64,000 nucleotides of DNA from Scenedesmus sp. ARA3 (taxonomy: Eukaryota; Chlorophyta; Chlorophyceae; Sphaeropleales; Scenedesmaceae): positions 188,335 to 252,334 of the forward strand of contig RWJK01001977.1 in NCBI GenBank assembly GCA_004335835.1. The letters are read 5' to 3'. Below the pieces are notes generated by a model that had not been told where the DNA came from, did no database searches, and was given only the letters and a program-made list of their open reading frames with translations. Of the stretch, positions 32,543 through 44,673 are shown one piece after another; positions within the stretch are counted from its first letter, which is position 1, and each line of letters opens with the position of its first letter. Position numbers and translations under genes: made by a program.

Positions 32543-35190
32543 CTATTGTTGCTGCTGCCCAGCTTTGATATAAGCTGCCAGCTTCTCACACGCTGCATCC
32601 AGCTTGCTGTCCTCCTTACAAAAGCAAAACCGCACCAAGTTGTGTGGTCGCGCATCCGAGGCGTAAAACGCGCTCAGCGGGATCAATGTAACACCCGCCT
32701 CAACAGTCAGCCGCTTGCACAGCGCCACATCATCTTCCCCTGGCTTCAGCATGCTGCTCATGTCTGCTGTGAGGAAGTAGGTGCCTTGTGCCGGCAGCAC
32801 TGAGAGGCCTAAGGCTTCTAGCCGCGGCTGTAGCTGCTGCCGCTTGGCCTGCAGTTCTAGCCCAAGTCCCCTGCAGAGGCAGTGATGCGGGCGGCAAAGC
32901 CATGGCACGCAGCAGAGATCAGCAAAGCAAGAGGTCAGGTGATGAGGTGCAGCAGCAGCTGCTGCAGCACGGAGAGGCCCAGGGCTTCTAGCCGCGGCTG
33001 TAGCTGCTGCCGCTTGGCCTGCAGCTCTAGCCCAAGTCCCCTGAGGAGGCAGCAAGAACACAGTGACAGGCAGCACAGATCAGCAGATCAAGAGGCCCAG
33101 GGCTTCTAGCCGCAGCTGTAGCTGCTGCCGCTTGGCCTGCAGCTCTAGCCCAAGCTTCCTGAGGAAGCAGTTAATGCACGCAGCAAAGGCATGAAATGAG
33201 GCAGACGCGGCAGTGCTGTGGAAAGCGAGAACGCGGGGCAGCGCTGCACAAGCTGTGGGCTGCCCGCGGCGTGCAAACCTCTTGATTATGCGGCTGCTTG
33301 ACTGCAAGAAAAGACTTTGACAGGTCGCCATGACAGTGTACTTAAACGTAAACCGTCAAGCTGCAACTTTGCTGTTACATGCCATGGTACGTGACACTTT
33401 TGTAACACTTGCCCACCTGTAGAACCAGTCCGCCTCATCCAGGCCGTACGCCACTGCATGCTGCAGGTTGCTGGCCACTGTGGACACATGTGCACCCAGT
33501 GCTGGAATGTGTTTAATTGCAAATCTAACATGTTACATGACACTGTTGTGACAGGCTTACCTGTAGAACCAGTACGCCTCATTTAGGCCGTATGCAACAG
33601 CATGCTGCAGGTTGCTGGCCACTGTGGACACATGTGCACTCAGTGCTGGAATGTGTTTAATTGCAAATCTAACATGTTACATGACACTGTTGTGACATGG
33701 CCCACCTGTAGAACCAGTCCGCCTCATCCAGGCCGTATGCGACAGCATGCTGCAGGTTGCTGGCCACTGTGAAGACCAGGAACTGGTGCGCCTTGATGAT
33801 GGGGGCCAGCAGCTGCGCGGGTCCAGTCATCCAGCCCACCTGAATTGCAAAATGAGCAGCAGCAGCAGCAACAGCAGCAGGTGTGTTTCTTCACTATGTG
33901 GTACTGGTGCGCCTTGATTTTTGAGGCCAGCAGCTGAGCGCGGCCGGTCATCCAGCCCACATGGGCTGGAGAACAAAAGCAGCAGCAGATGCAGCAGCAG
34001 CAGCAGCAGCAGCAGCAACATTGAGGCATGTGTTTAGAATTTTGTACCACATTCATGTACAACTGCTGACAAGAAGACAACAAACATTGGCCGACAGCGC
34101 CCTCAAGCGCTTGTACTTGCACCCCTGGCAATTCAGCACACCATACTTATACCTGATGGCACCGAAGGGTCCTGCTGACGCTGCTGCTGCCGCCACCCAC
34201 CCTTCAAAGCCACACCTCACATCACAAATAAAGCAACAAACCAACCTTCCATGCAGTGAAGCTGAAGGTCTTGCCCGCGCTGCCGAGCCGTATTGTGCGC
34301 TCAGCCATGCCCGGCAGTGCCCGCAGCGACAGGTGCTGGTGCGGCTCAAACACCAGGTGCTCATACACCTCATCGGCTAGTGCGTAGGTGTTGTGGCGGG
34401 TGCAGAGGTCTGCGATGAACTGCAGCTCTTCACGCGTGAACACCTGCAGCAGGGTGAATGGCAGGCGCCCGGCAACAGTTGTGAGGGAGTGGTTTGCTGG
34501 CATGTGTGTGTGTATGCATGTGGCGGGTGCAGAGGTCAGCGATGAACTGCAGCTCCTCGTGCGTGAGTACCTGCGGTGCATTGAGGGCAGGCGGCGGCAG
34601 ACACGATCTGAGGGAGTGATGGCTGGTTGCCGGCATGTGTGTGCCTGTGGTGCGTATGCATGCTGATGTCACTACGGCTGTGTCTTGCTACTTGTTTTGC
34701 TTCGTGCCCTGTCCTGCCTTATTGCTTTTCTATGATAAACCGTTGCAGCTATGTTTCTCACCTTGCCCGTGGGGTTGTGTGGCGTGTTGACCAGGATGAA
34801 CTTTGTCTTGTCACTGAACGCCGCCTCCAGCTGCTGCCGCGGGATGTCCCAGTTGGGCGGCTGCAGCTGCACAGGCACCAGCTTCGCACCGACCTGCAGC
34901 GAGTGTAGCGACAAGTGCACCACACAGCAGCCACAGCCAAGACAGAGTCAGGCATGCGGGTGAAGGCAGCGGAAGTAAATCCCACTCGAAAGGCCGCTGC
35001 TGCACGGTGCTGTGAGCCGGGTGTATGGCAGCACACGTGTAAGCAATGGCAGCTCATGCAGCGATGACAGCGATGCTAGAAGCAATGCACACAAGACACC
35101 ACACTAACCGTCAGCCAAGCACCTCACCTGCTGTGCCATGCCTGCATAGCTGTCATACATGGGCTCAAACACCACCACCTGCGGCCAGGG

Positions 35191-35228
<38 letters not shown>

Positions 35229-37180
35229 GAGGTGAGCAGGAGCAAGGCCGCACGCAAGCAATGCACAAACATGTGTCACTAGCTTGTGTCATCGGCAACG
35301 CTGTGCACTGTAACTCAACCGGTAACATGTCACTTGCACAGCAGGTGTCCCCAGCAAGTGTCACTTGCAGGTGTCACCAGTGCCGAACCTAGTGACATCG
35401 TGTCACTTACGGCCCACTCACATCATCGCCGGGGTTCACCAGGCCCATGAAAGCCGTCGCGGTGCCCTCAGTGGCACCCACAGTGATGCTGTCACTAGCA
35501 TGTGTCACTAGTGACACGGTCACAGTGTAACTCTTTCCACGCTCACCTAACGCCTGGATTCACCAGCCCCATGAAAGCTGCTGCAATGCCCTCAGTGGCA
35601 CCCACAGTAATGAGTGTCTCACTGGCCCAGTCACACGGCAGCCCCTGGTTGGCCTCACTGTGGCGTGCAACAGCCTGACCAGCACCATGAAGGCTGCCCC
35701 CGTCACAAAGCTGTTACTAGCAGGTGTCACTAGTGCCACTGGCGCTATGTGTTATGTGTTGCAGTGATATTTTCCCCCTCTCACCTCATCGCCTGGGTTC
35801 ACAAGCCCCATGAAAGCCGCTGCAATGCCCTCAGTGGGTCCCACAGTGACCCCGACACAAGCATGTGTCACTAGTGACACAGTGTTACCCGCTGCCCAAT
35901 CGCACCTCATCACCGGGGTTCACAAGCCCCATGGAAGCCGCCGCAATGCCCTCAGTGGCACCCACAGTGATGCTGTCACTAGCAGAGATCTAGCAGGGCA
36001 CTAGTGACACCACAACTAGTGGCACCGTGTCACCAGCTCACCTCTCACCTCATCACCGGGGTTCACAAGCCCTATGAAAGCCGCCGCAATGTCCTCAGTG
36101 GCTCCCACAGTGATGAGTGTCACTAGCAGGTGTCACTAGTGACACCGTGTCATCGCATCCCCTCTCACCTCATCGCCTGGATTCACCAGGCCCATGAAAG
36201 CCGCTGCAATGCCCGTTGTGGCATCCACAGTGACGACACAGAATAGCCCCTGGTTGGCTTCACTGTGCCGCGCAACAGCCTGCCCAGCACCATGAAAGCT
36301 TCCCTCGTCACAAAGCTTTCACTAGCAGGTGTCACTAGTGCCGCTGGCGCTATGTGTTATGTGTTACATTTGAACATTCCCCGCACCTCATCGCCTGGGT
36401 TGACAAGCCCCATGAAGGCTGCTGCAATGCCCTCAGTGGCACCCACAGTGACCCTGTCGCTAGCAATTCTCACAAGCAATGTGTCACTAGTGACACCTTG
36501 TCACCGGGTCTTCTCTCACCTCATCGCCTGGGTTGACCAGTCCCATGAAAGCCGCTGCAATGCCCTCAGTAGCACCCACAGTGATGAGTGTCTCACTCGC
36601 CCAGTCACACGGCAGCCCTTGATTTGCTTCGCTGTGGCGAGCTACTGCCTGCCGCAGCTGCGGTACACCCAGCAGGCTTGGGTACTGGTTGCTCTGCTCG
36701 TACAGGGCCTTGGAGGCAATCTCCTTCATGCTTTCAGGGCCTTCTTGGTCTGGGAAGCCCTGCACAGTGTGAATGAAGAACAATAGTCTGGAATTGTTTT
36801 GGGTGATAGTACAGGGCCTTGCTCGCAGATCTTCCTGCTCTCAGGGCCCTCTGGGTCTGGGAAGCCCTGCAGGCAATGCAGCGTGGATGGAGCGCTGTTC
36901 TGGCATAAACCGTATGACCACTGCCCGTTGTAAAATTTCTGGGAAGATTTTAGCACCGTTGCGCTGCGCACCTTGCCCAGGTTGACTGACTTGAGTGTTC
37001 TGGTTGCTGTTCTGGCGCCAAATGTTTGACCACTGCTTGTTATGAACCTTGAAACAGGATCACGCATTGCTAAGCTGCGCACCTGGCCCAGGTTGACTGA
37101 CTTGTGCTCTGCTGCCAGCTTGCTCATGACCTCAAAGATGGTGGTAGCATAGCCGCTAAAGGCATAGTTCAGCGGCTTGC
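32543..37180 (-). CDS. Class-I PLP aminotransferase, kynurenine/glutamine transaminase type
   Basis: Seven minus-strand exons are firm: 37180-37083, 36759-36520, 35178-35128, 34893-34762, 34443-34246, 33839-33706 and 32870-32543, in phase, giving about 393 residues. The first coding exon (about 20-60 residues, perhaps a targeting signal) is not resolved. Family features: TTIFEVMSKLAAEH and NLGQGFPD at the N-terminal side, ITVGATEGIAAAF, NTPHNPTGK (substrate/PLP Asn), LADEVYEHLVF (PLP-contacting Asp and Tyr), SAGKTFSFTAWKVGW with the PLP-binding Lys, and HNLVRFCFCKED with the carboxylate-binding Arg. Such enzymes transaminate kynurenine, glutamine, methionine or related amino acids and some have cysteine-conjugate lyase activity; the substrate here cannot be assigned. 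The protein ends in a short poly-Gln. Confidence 0.88.
32985..33160 (-). repeat. Two copies of the aminotransferase terminal-exon start
   Basis: About 32985-33043 and 33100-33158 repeat the first 19-20 codons (LGLELQAKRQQLQ and onward) of the exon beginning at 32870, with the acceptor side kept. They lie in the preceding intron. Confidence 0.75.
33405..33700 (-). repeat. Two copies of the aminotransferase exon-6 end with intron sequence
   Basis: Blocks of about 125-140 bases (33414-33540 and 33550-33690) repeat the last 20 codons of the exon at 33706-33839 (SNLQHAV through EADWFYR) together with its donor and roughly 80 bases of intron, including TGTTTAATTGCAAATCTAAC. These two are highly similar to each other, so at least one duplication is recent. 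Confidence 0.8.
35400..36460 (-). repeat. About seven to eight copies of the aminotransferase exon-2 end
   Basis: The 3' end of the exon at 36520-36759 (TVGATEGIAAAFMGLVNPGD, plus donor) is repeated at about 35425-35480, 35560-35640, 35785-35850, 35910-35975, 36050-36115, 36170-36235 and 36390-36450. Some units extend further into the exon (copies of the DWASETL and QAVARH parts near 35610-35690 and 36245-36295). Between units lie CACTAGTG-rich spacers. Confidence 0.8.
35502..36496. repeat. Recurrent 16-bp perfect palindrome GTGTCACTAGTGACAC
   Basis: The palindrome GTGTCACTAGTGACAC occurs perfectly at 35502-35517, 35865-35880, 36130-36145 and 36481-36496, with near matches around 35722, 35992 and 36329. 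It sits at nearly the same place in each repeat unit of the aminotransferase intron. Confidence 0.85.
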
Positions 37181-37984
37181 CTGCACAGCACAACACAGCA
37201 CAGCAATATCAGATTGATTTGAGTGAATTTGTAATAATTCAACAGTAAGCGGAACAGCTGATGCTTGTCTGCTGCGACCGAGACGGCAGCTGCGTGTGAG
37301 CGTTGCACAGCTCCTGTAGTGCCGCCTGCCTAGGTGCAGCTACAGCTAGGTGGCTGGATGCCAGCACAGCGTGCCGATTGCAAGAGGCTGCTGCCGCAGC
37401 AGCACTGCTGCTGTCAAGCAAAGCTCAGGCTGAGTGCTTTAGGCAGCCATTTATTACTGTTGCGGCTCAGATGCTTCTCCTGCTGCAGCCACTGCTGCTG
37501 TTGCTACTGCTGATGCTGTTGCTGCTGCTGCTGCCACTGTTGCTGCTGCAGCACACAGCAGCAGGCGCTCACTCTGTTGTAGGCCATTTGCAGCGTCTGC
37601 AGGTGATTCTGACCCCATGCCGAGAAACTGAGCAACACTCTTTTTGCGGTGTGGTTGCACACTCTTCAGTTCCAAATGGATCGCAAAGGCTAGTGGATGC
37701 AATTAAGCAGTCCAGACATCGACATGAGTTGTTTACACGAATACAAAACATAGTTCACCAGCTCTAGCCTATCAGGGACGACAAACAGAATGCACACCAG
37801 GTAGGTCCCAGGTGTGACAAGTGCCACTTTTATACTGACAACTCTGAGCATCGCAAATTACCTTCATTGATGCAGCTGCATTGAAACACCACGATATGCG
37901 CACAGCAAGCTACACTGGCTGACACCCACTGTCTCGCTGCTTGCGGGTAGACGTATAGATACGTGATCCAGGATTACTGAAACC
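37181..37984. promoter_or_regulatory. Divergent region between aminotransferase and AspRS
   Basis: The two genes are head to head, with about 800 bases between the first resolved aminotransferase exon and the AspRS start codon. The missing first aminotransferase exon must lie here; a minus-strand frame beginning at 37702 (MHPLAFAIHLELKSV) is one candidate but I could not join it in phase. The remaining sequence, probably 37750-37980, is a candidate shared promoter. Confidence 0.4.
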
Positions 37985-40900
37985 ATGAGTGCAGAGGAAG
38001 CTGCAAATCTGTCACAGGAGTTGTCCGTAAGCGTGCTGCAGCGATCAAGGGTGCCGCCCTCCACGCTCACCGGCAGCAAACTGAACGCCGATCGTGTTGC
38101 ACGCCACAGGACAAGGCAGCCCTGAAGGCAGAAAAAGATGCAAAAAAGGCAGCCAAGGAAGCAAGGGTAAGCAGCGCTGAAGCAGGATTGTACGCTGCAC
38201 GTAGCTTGTACTTGCTGCTGGATTGCTCACCCACCCTCTGCCCAACTTGCCCACAGGCGCAGCAGCGTGGCGTGAAGCAGGCGGCACCAACACAGCCCGA
38301 TGCCGATGACCCGTGTGCGTCTCAGTGGGGCGACTACGCTCTGGTTCAGAGCCAGGAGATTACTGGCAGGAAGTGGACCAAGGTGGAGCAGCTGACCCCG
38401 GAGCTCTCAGGCCAGGAGGTATGCAGGGCCCCTGCTGCAGCTGGCTGCCGCAGCAACTGTGTTAAAGTGCCGACTGTTTGAGTTGCCTCAGATGCCAGGA
38501 CGGGTGCAGCAGGACAAGCGCAGCAGGAAGCAACCAGCCAAGGCGCAGCAGCTGGGCCTGCTGTCAGGCCATATGGTATGGTTAGTCTTTGGTCTCTCCT
38601 GCAAGCATCACGTTTGCAACAGCAGCGCTGCAACCTTCTTCTTGCTCAGCCCAGTGCTGCTCGACAGCACCTGACACAGCAGTTGAGAGGCATGGTACTG
38701 TTGCTGTTGGCGCCGTCCGCTGCCGCGCTGCTGCAGGTGCTTGTGCGTGGGCGGCTGTACACTGTGCGCGGCAAGGGCAAGTCAGCCTTCCTCATGATCA
38801 GACAGCGCACAGCAACAGTGCAGGTGCGGCATAATCTGAACTATCTTCAGCAGCATATGTTGCAGCATATGTAGGCAGGGGTGGTTGGGCATACCCCATC
38901 AACCTGCTTGCATAGCATGTGGGAGCAGCAACAGTGCAAGTGCAGCCGCAGCTGCAGCAGCTGCCTGCAGCATTGTTGGCAGCAGCTACGTGCAGCAACT
39001 GTGCTGGGGCAGCGGTGAACGGGTGCCTCCGGTGGACCCACTTACAGGACAGGGTGAAGCATAAAAATGAAGCAGCAGCCGATCTTCTGCTGGATCATCA
39101 GCAGCAAAAAGTGTCCTCGGGCTCAATCACAGCCAAAACGGATGTGCATTGCGGGTTTGCTGCGGATGATGATGATGCAAATACTGCCTGTTTCACTGCT
39201 CTCTCACCAGCCCACGAGCAATGCCTCAAAGCACCTTTGTCTGCTTGATGCTGTGCTGTGTGCCGCTGGCTGCCATGTTTGGGATGATGTGTAGGTGCCG
39301 CAAGGGCATGGTGAATCATGCATGCCTCAAAAAGCAATGCGTCTGTACAGCGTCAAGCTGCCTTGCATTCTGTGCTGTACTGTGCTGCAGGCTGTCATGT
39401 TTGCGGATGATGTCAAGGTGTCCAAGGGCATGGTCAAGTACGCATGCGGCATTCCCAAAGAATCCATCGTGGATGTGGGAGGCATCCTGACCTGCCCCGA
39501 GGCCAAGATCGAATCAGCCACACAGAAAGACGTGAGTGACGTTGCAACAGGCACTGGCTCGGTGTACGCCAATGGGCTTGTGCCGCTGCAGTGCAGTGTT
39601 GGGGCCGCTGGCTTCAAGGGCAGTGCTTGTAGTAGAGGCATCTGCAGTTGCAAAGCAGCAGTATTGTTGCATCCTTCTTGCATGCACGCTGTGTGCTGCC
39701 CTCGCTGTACGCTGCGCAGCTGCTTCACTATCTTGCTGTCTGGCGATTATGTGTCCCGGCAGGTCACCTTGATAACCTCCATCTGCATTAGTAAGTAACT
39801 GCTCTTCCTCTGCATCTGTTCTGCTTCTTTCTTCACTTTCTGCCTATATTTGTGCCGCTGCAGGTGGAGCTGCAGGTCACCTCCATCCGCAAAGCAATGT
39901 ATAACTACTGCTCCTCTGCTTCTGTCCTATTTCCGTCTTCGCCCTCTGTCTGTATCTGTGCCGCTGCAGGTGGAGCTGCAGGTCACGTCCACTTCAACCT
40001 TGTGCACTGCTGTTATCCGTATCTGGATTGGTTTTTGACTGTCGGCGGTTTTGATTCTGCTATGTCGCTGCAGGTGGAGCTGCAGGTCACCTCCATCCGC
40101 GTGGTCAGCCGCGCAGCAGCGCTGCCATTCGAACTGGTGGATGCGGCACGCAGCGACGTGAGTGGGCTGTGTTGTAAGGCTGCACAGCAGCAGCAGCAGC
40201 AGCAGCAGCCGCAGCAGCAGCAGGCCGACAGGCGCATGAATGCAGTCGGCAGTGTTATAAGCATGTTGCTTGCCGCGTGGTATTGCGAACCCAGCAGCAG
40301 CAGCAGCAGCAGTACTGACTCTGGGCAGAGGCACGCGGCAGCTAGCAGGGTGTATGTGGTCGTGCGGAAGGAGCAGCATCAGCGGTGAAAGCAGCAGCAT
40401 TGGGGCTACTCAGGGCTAGCTTCTTAGGGATACCCTTGGCAGCAGCAGCAGCAGCAGCAGGGAAGGGCGAGTGTGAGCCAGGATGTACGGCTGGACAGAA
40501 CCCCACCTTTCTGCCTCGACATCAAACCAACATCACTTTTGTGTTACTTTCTGTCACTAAATATCCTGAGATTGCAGCAGCAGCGGAGAAGGGCAAGGTG
40601 CTGGCGAGTGTGAGCCAGGATGTGCAGCTGCAAAACTCCTACATTCTGCCTGGCCCTCACCTGTTGTGTTACTTTGTCTGTCACTAACAGGCTGAAATTG
40701 CGGCGGCAGCAGAGAAGGGCGAGGTGCTGGCCAGTGTGAGCCAAGATGTGCGGCTGGACAACCGTGCACTGGACCTGCGCACACCCGCCAACCAGGCCAT
40801 CTTCAAGCTGCAGAGCGCTGTGTGCCAGGTGACTAGTGGTTGCTGTGTGATTCGTAGTGATAGTGGCCGGGTGTGTGACTGCAGTGCATGCAGCTGCCAA

Positions 40901-41693
40901 CCAGGCCATCTTCAAGCTGCAGAGCGCTGTGTGCCAGGTGTGTAGGCAACACCTGCAGGCCAGCAGAGGCTGAGTCTTTGTTTGTTACCGCCACACGCTG
41001 CAGAGCCAGCTGTGCCAAATTGACTGCTGGCTGATGCGGTAGTGCATGCGGATGTGCCATGCCATTCTGCAACCGGTCAACATGGGTTTAGTGCGCCAAT
41101 CATTGCGGCAAGTGCTCCAGCCACGACTGTCTGCAGCGTGCTTTGCTAGCGCCTGCACCAAACGCCTGCCATGTCAAACTCCCTCCTGCGTGCCTGCTGC
41201 TCTGGCTGCACTGTATCGCACTTTTCCTGCTGCTGCTGCTGCTGCTGCTGCCAGCTGTTCCGTGAGGCCATGCTGAGCCAGGACTTCCAGGAGATCCACA
41301 CACCCAAGCTCATCGCAGGAGCCAGCGAGGGAGGCGCGGCGGTGTTCAGGTGCGTGACCGTCTCTTGCTTTACAAGGACGAATCCATACACAGTACATGC
41401 AAAGCTGCGCACCTGCAGGCAAAGCTGGACCAGGAGTCTCCGCCCAAAGTCTCGTGACTTCTCCGATATGCTGTCAACATTGGAAGAGGAGCCTGCTCTG
41501 CTGCTTGGCAGGGGTTGGCAAGCGCTATTGCAGAATGTGGCGCTGCATGTGCTGCCTGTATGTGACTGAGTGCCGCATTGTGAGAGTGCAGAGTTGCTTG
41601 GACGCGCAAGCTTGGCCGTTGTAATTATCTTAGTGTGATCAGTGATTTATTATCTCAGTGATTATCTCAAATGTCACATGCCGACTTTGTTAG

Positions 41694-41726
<33 letters not shown>

Positions 41727-42904
41727 AGGTTTGACTACATGGGCCGGCCGGGCTGCCTGGCGCAGAGCCCGCAGCTGTACAAGCAGATGGCCATCTGCGC
41801 AGACTTTGACCGCGTGTTTGAGATCGGACCCGTGTTCAGGTGCGCTGTGTGTCCATGAGGCGCTTTGGGTTCGTGCTATGATTGTTATGGTTCCGACAAT
41901 CACGCAGAGTGTATGCTGTACACTTAGCCTGGCCGCTGCAGTTCTCACATCCTGAGGGAAGGCAGTTGCTCATGCATGCTTTATTGTAGCCACATCTGTT
42001 CAGCCTGTCGATGCGTTCTTGGGTTTGCCTGTAGCCAACTGGTCGCACCTGTGGGCTACCTGGTTACACCTTGTCTTTCGGTTGTATTTTTGTCGTGCAG
42101 GGCTGAGAACAGCTACACGCACCGCCACCTGTGCGAGTTCACCGGGCTGGACTTTGAGATGGCCATCTACGAGCACTACTTCGAGGTGCGCATTGACCAA
42201 CGTTTGACCAGCCATTGACCAATGTTTGACCGGCAGACATGCTGTTTTGGAGGTGTCAGCTGTGCGCACGTTGTCGACTGGACACTGTGGACTATCAGAG
42301 GGTTTGAATCGCCACACTTTTCACCTAGAACACTGTGCTGCGCTGCTGAAATGCATTGTGCTGCTGTGGTACAGGTGCTAGATGTGATTGAGCACCTGTT
42401 CATGCACATGTTCAACGGCCTGGCCACCAAGTACGCAGCGGAGCTGGAGGCGGTGCAGGCCCAGTACCCCTTTGAGCCCATCGCAGCCAAGCCAGTGCGG
42501 CTCACCTTCGCAGGTGCGCAGCGCATTCGCATACACCTTGCATGTACCTTGCTTCTTGGTATCTGCTGGCAGCTGTCTTGCCTGATCAAGCCAAGTGTGT
42601 GCGGCTCACCGTCGCAGGTGCGCTGCGCCCCCAATGTGCATCGTGTCTTGTTTGTTGGGCTCGTCTGGATCTGCTGTGTGGGCGGTGCTGCTTGCTGTTG
42701 TCGGAGGGTGCTTTGGGTGAACCTTGCACGGCACTTGGGCCCATGTTTACCACCACCATTGCATGCTCTTTTCAGTTGCATGTTTGCCTGCCCTTTGTCT
42801 TGCATGTGCCGTGCTGCTGCTGCTGCTGCTGCTGCTGCTGCAGAGGCCATCAAGCTGCTGCAGGATGATGGGCTGACTGACATGGTCTGCCGTGCTACTG
42901 CTGG

Positions 42905-42940
<36 letters not shown>

Positions 42941-44673
42941 GTATTGTCACCTATGTACCTGTACAGAGGGCATCAAGCTGCTGCAGGATGATGGCCTGAC
43001 TGACGTTGACCCGCTGGGTGACCTCAACACAGAGCTGGAGCGGCGGCTGGGCAAGATCGTCAAGGACAAGTACGGCACAGACTTCTACATCCTGCACCGC
43101 TACCCCATGGCGGTGAGTGTTACTCTGGGTTGTCACTAACATGTCACATGTATGATACGATTGCTGAGCGGGAATGACTGGTTGTTGGCAAGATCGTCAA
43201 GGACAAGTACGGCACAGACTTCTACATGCTTCACCGCTACCCCATGGCGGTGAGTGTTACTTTGTGTTACCAAGAGTGTTACAAACATGTTACTGTGGGT
43301 TGGATTGTGTTGGGTTGCTGGGCAAGATCGTGAAGGACAAGTACGGCACTTATTTCTACATCCTGCATCGCTACCCCATGGCGGTGAGTGTTACTTTGTG
43401 TTACAACAAGTGTTACATGCATGTTATTGTGGGTTGTGTTGTGTCGGGTTGCTGGGCAAGATTGTCAAGGACAAGTACGGCACATACTTCTACATCCTGC
43501 ACCGCTACCCCATGGCGGTGAGTGGCTTGTTTGTTACATGTCCGTTACAGCTGTTTCATTTGGTCTGTGCCATCTCTGAATTCTGAGCAAAACTAGTCTG
43601 TGCCTTCAATCACAGTTATCCCTAGTAATGCTTCTGGTCAACAATGTGATCCTGCAGATCAGGCCCTCCTACAGCATGCCGGCATGCTTTAGGAGGCACG
43701 GCGCCGTGCTCTGGCTTGACACTCAGCACAGCTCTGTGCCTGCTGCCGCTGCAGATCCGACCTTTCTACACCGTGCCCATCAGTTCCTCCTGTAGCACCT
43801 GTGCTTCTCAATTTGCTACCCCTATACCCAGCAACTTCTGACTGTGTCTCTTTTGGCACCTGCACAATCGGCCCCTTCTACACCATGCCCTGCCCTGACA
43901 ACTTCGCCTACAGCCGGAGGTTCGAATTCCCTTCTCAGCCTCTCCCTCAGCAAAGTCACGTGTTGCTGCTGCTGCTGCCGCAGATCCGGCCCTTCTACAC
44001 CATGCCGTGCCCCGACGACCCCGCCTACAGCAACAGCTTCGACGTGTTCATCCGCGGCGAGGAGATCATCAGCGGCGCGCAGCGCGTGCACGACCCGGAG
44101 CTGCTCACAAGTGCGTGGTGTGACTGTTACATAACGGTCACATGTGTTGTTTCTTGTTACTTCTGTCATTGCTGAAGTGACGTGTTCATCTGCGGCGAGA
44201 AGGTCATCAGCGGTGCACAGCGCATGCACGATTTGCAGCTGCTCACAAGTGAGACACGTTACATGTCATGTGATGTGTCACATATGGTCTGTTATATTGT
44301 CAAAAGACACACAGTGTGACTTCATCTACTGTGCAATATCTGACATAAGCAATTGTATGAGTAGCAAAGATCCTGCTGCACAACTTTAGCATGCTAAGAC
44401 ACCCATCCCCTTGCATAGTTGCTGCACTGAACTCTGCCTGTTCCACCCTGCCTGCCAACGCTTACATCTAAATGCAAAATCACAGCGCGCGCCATTGCGT
44501 GCGGCATCCCAGTGGACACAATCCAGGCCTACATCGACAGCTTCAAGCTGGGCGCCTCGCCACACGGCGGCTGCGGCGTGGGCATGGAGCGCGTGGTCAT
44601 GCTGTACTGCGGGCTGAACAACATTCGCAAGACCAGCATGTTCCCGCGCGACCCCAAGCGCCTGGAGCCCTGA
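37985..44673 (+). CDS. Aspartyl-tRNA synthetase, cytosolic (eukaryotic) type
   Basis: Fourteen exons in phase (37985-38026, 38110-38166, 38257-38418, 38737-38823, 39391-39531, 40074-40157, 40691-40828, 41255-41349, 41729-41839, 42101-42185, 42375-42513, 42967-43112, 43984-44110, 44486-44673) give 533 residues, close to animal and plant cytosolic AspRS. A Lys/Ala-rich N-terminal helix comes first, then the OB-fold anticodon-binding domain ([32 protein letters not shown]), then the class II catalytic domain: motif 1 region [34 protein letters not shown], motif 2 [20 protein letters not shown], and motif 3 [16 protein letters not shown] followed by the conserved [11 protein letters not shown] end. 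It charges tRNA-Asp in the cytosol. Several introns hold exon copies; the exons listed are those that keep the frame. Confidence 0.93.
39275..39325 (+). repeat. Decayed copy of part of AspRS exon 5
   Basis: TGATGTGTAGGTGCCGCAAG and the following GGCATGGTGAA resemble exon 5 around 39408-39440 but carry a stop and substitutions. It lies in the intron just before that exon. Confidence 0.6.
39775..40010 (+). repeat. Copies of the AspRS exon 6 start
   Basis: GTGGAGCTGCAGGTCACCTC, the first bases of exon 6, recurs at about 39864 and 39969 (each behind a CCGCTGCAG acceptor), with a weaker copy near 39762-39790. The real exon is at 40074. Confidence 0.75.
40440..40660 (+). repeat. Copies of the AspRS exon 7 start
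   Basis: About 40450-40500 and 40565-40650 repeat the first 20-25 codons of exon 7 ([18 protein letters not shown]) with altered residues and no intact donor. A copy of the exon 7 end ([14 protein letters not shown]) lies downstream at about 40896-40940. Confidence 0.75.
43186..43525 (+). repeat. Three copies of the AspRS exon 12 end with donor
   Basis: The last 22 codons of exon 12 ([20 protein letters not shown]) plus donor GTGAGTG recur at about 43186-43260, 43317-43392 and 43451-43524. Most base changes are silent; two copies change Asp to Tyr (GTYFYIL). Unit spacing is about 130 bases, close to a regular array. Confidence 0.85.
43750..43925 (+). repeat. Two copies of the AspRS exon 13 start
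   Basis: [11 protein letters not shown] is re-encoded at about 43756-43790 and 43868-43920 ahead of the true exon at 43984. A decayed copy of the exon 13 end is at about 44172-44252. Confidence 0.75.

Noticed and set aside
43905..43930. GGTTCGAATTC resembling a tRNA T-arm
   Set aside because: It lies in a copied AspRS exon with no acceptor stem, D-arm or anticodon arm at the right spacing. No tRNA gene was found in the window.
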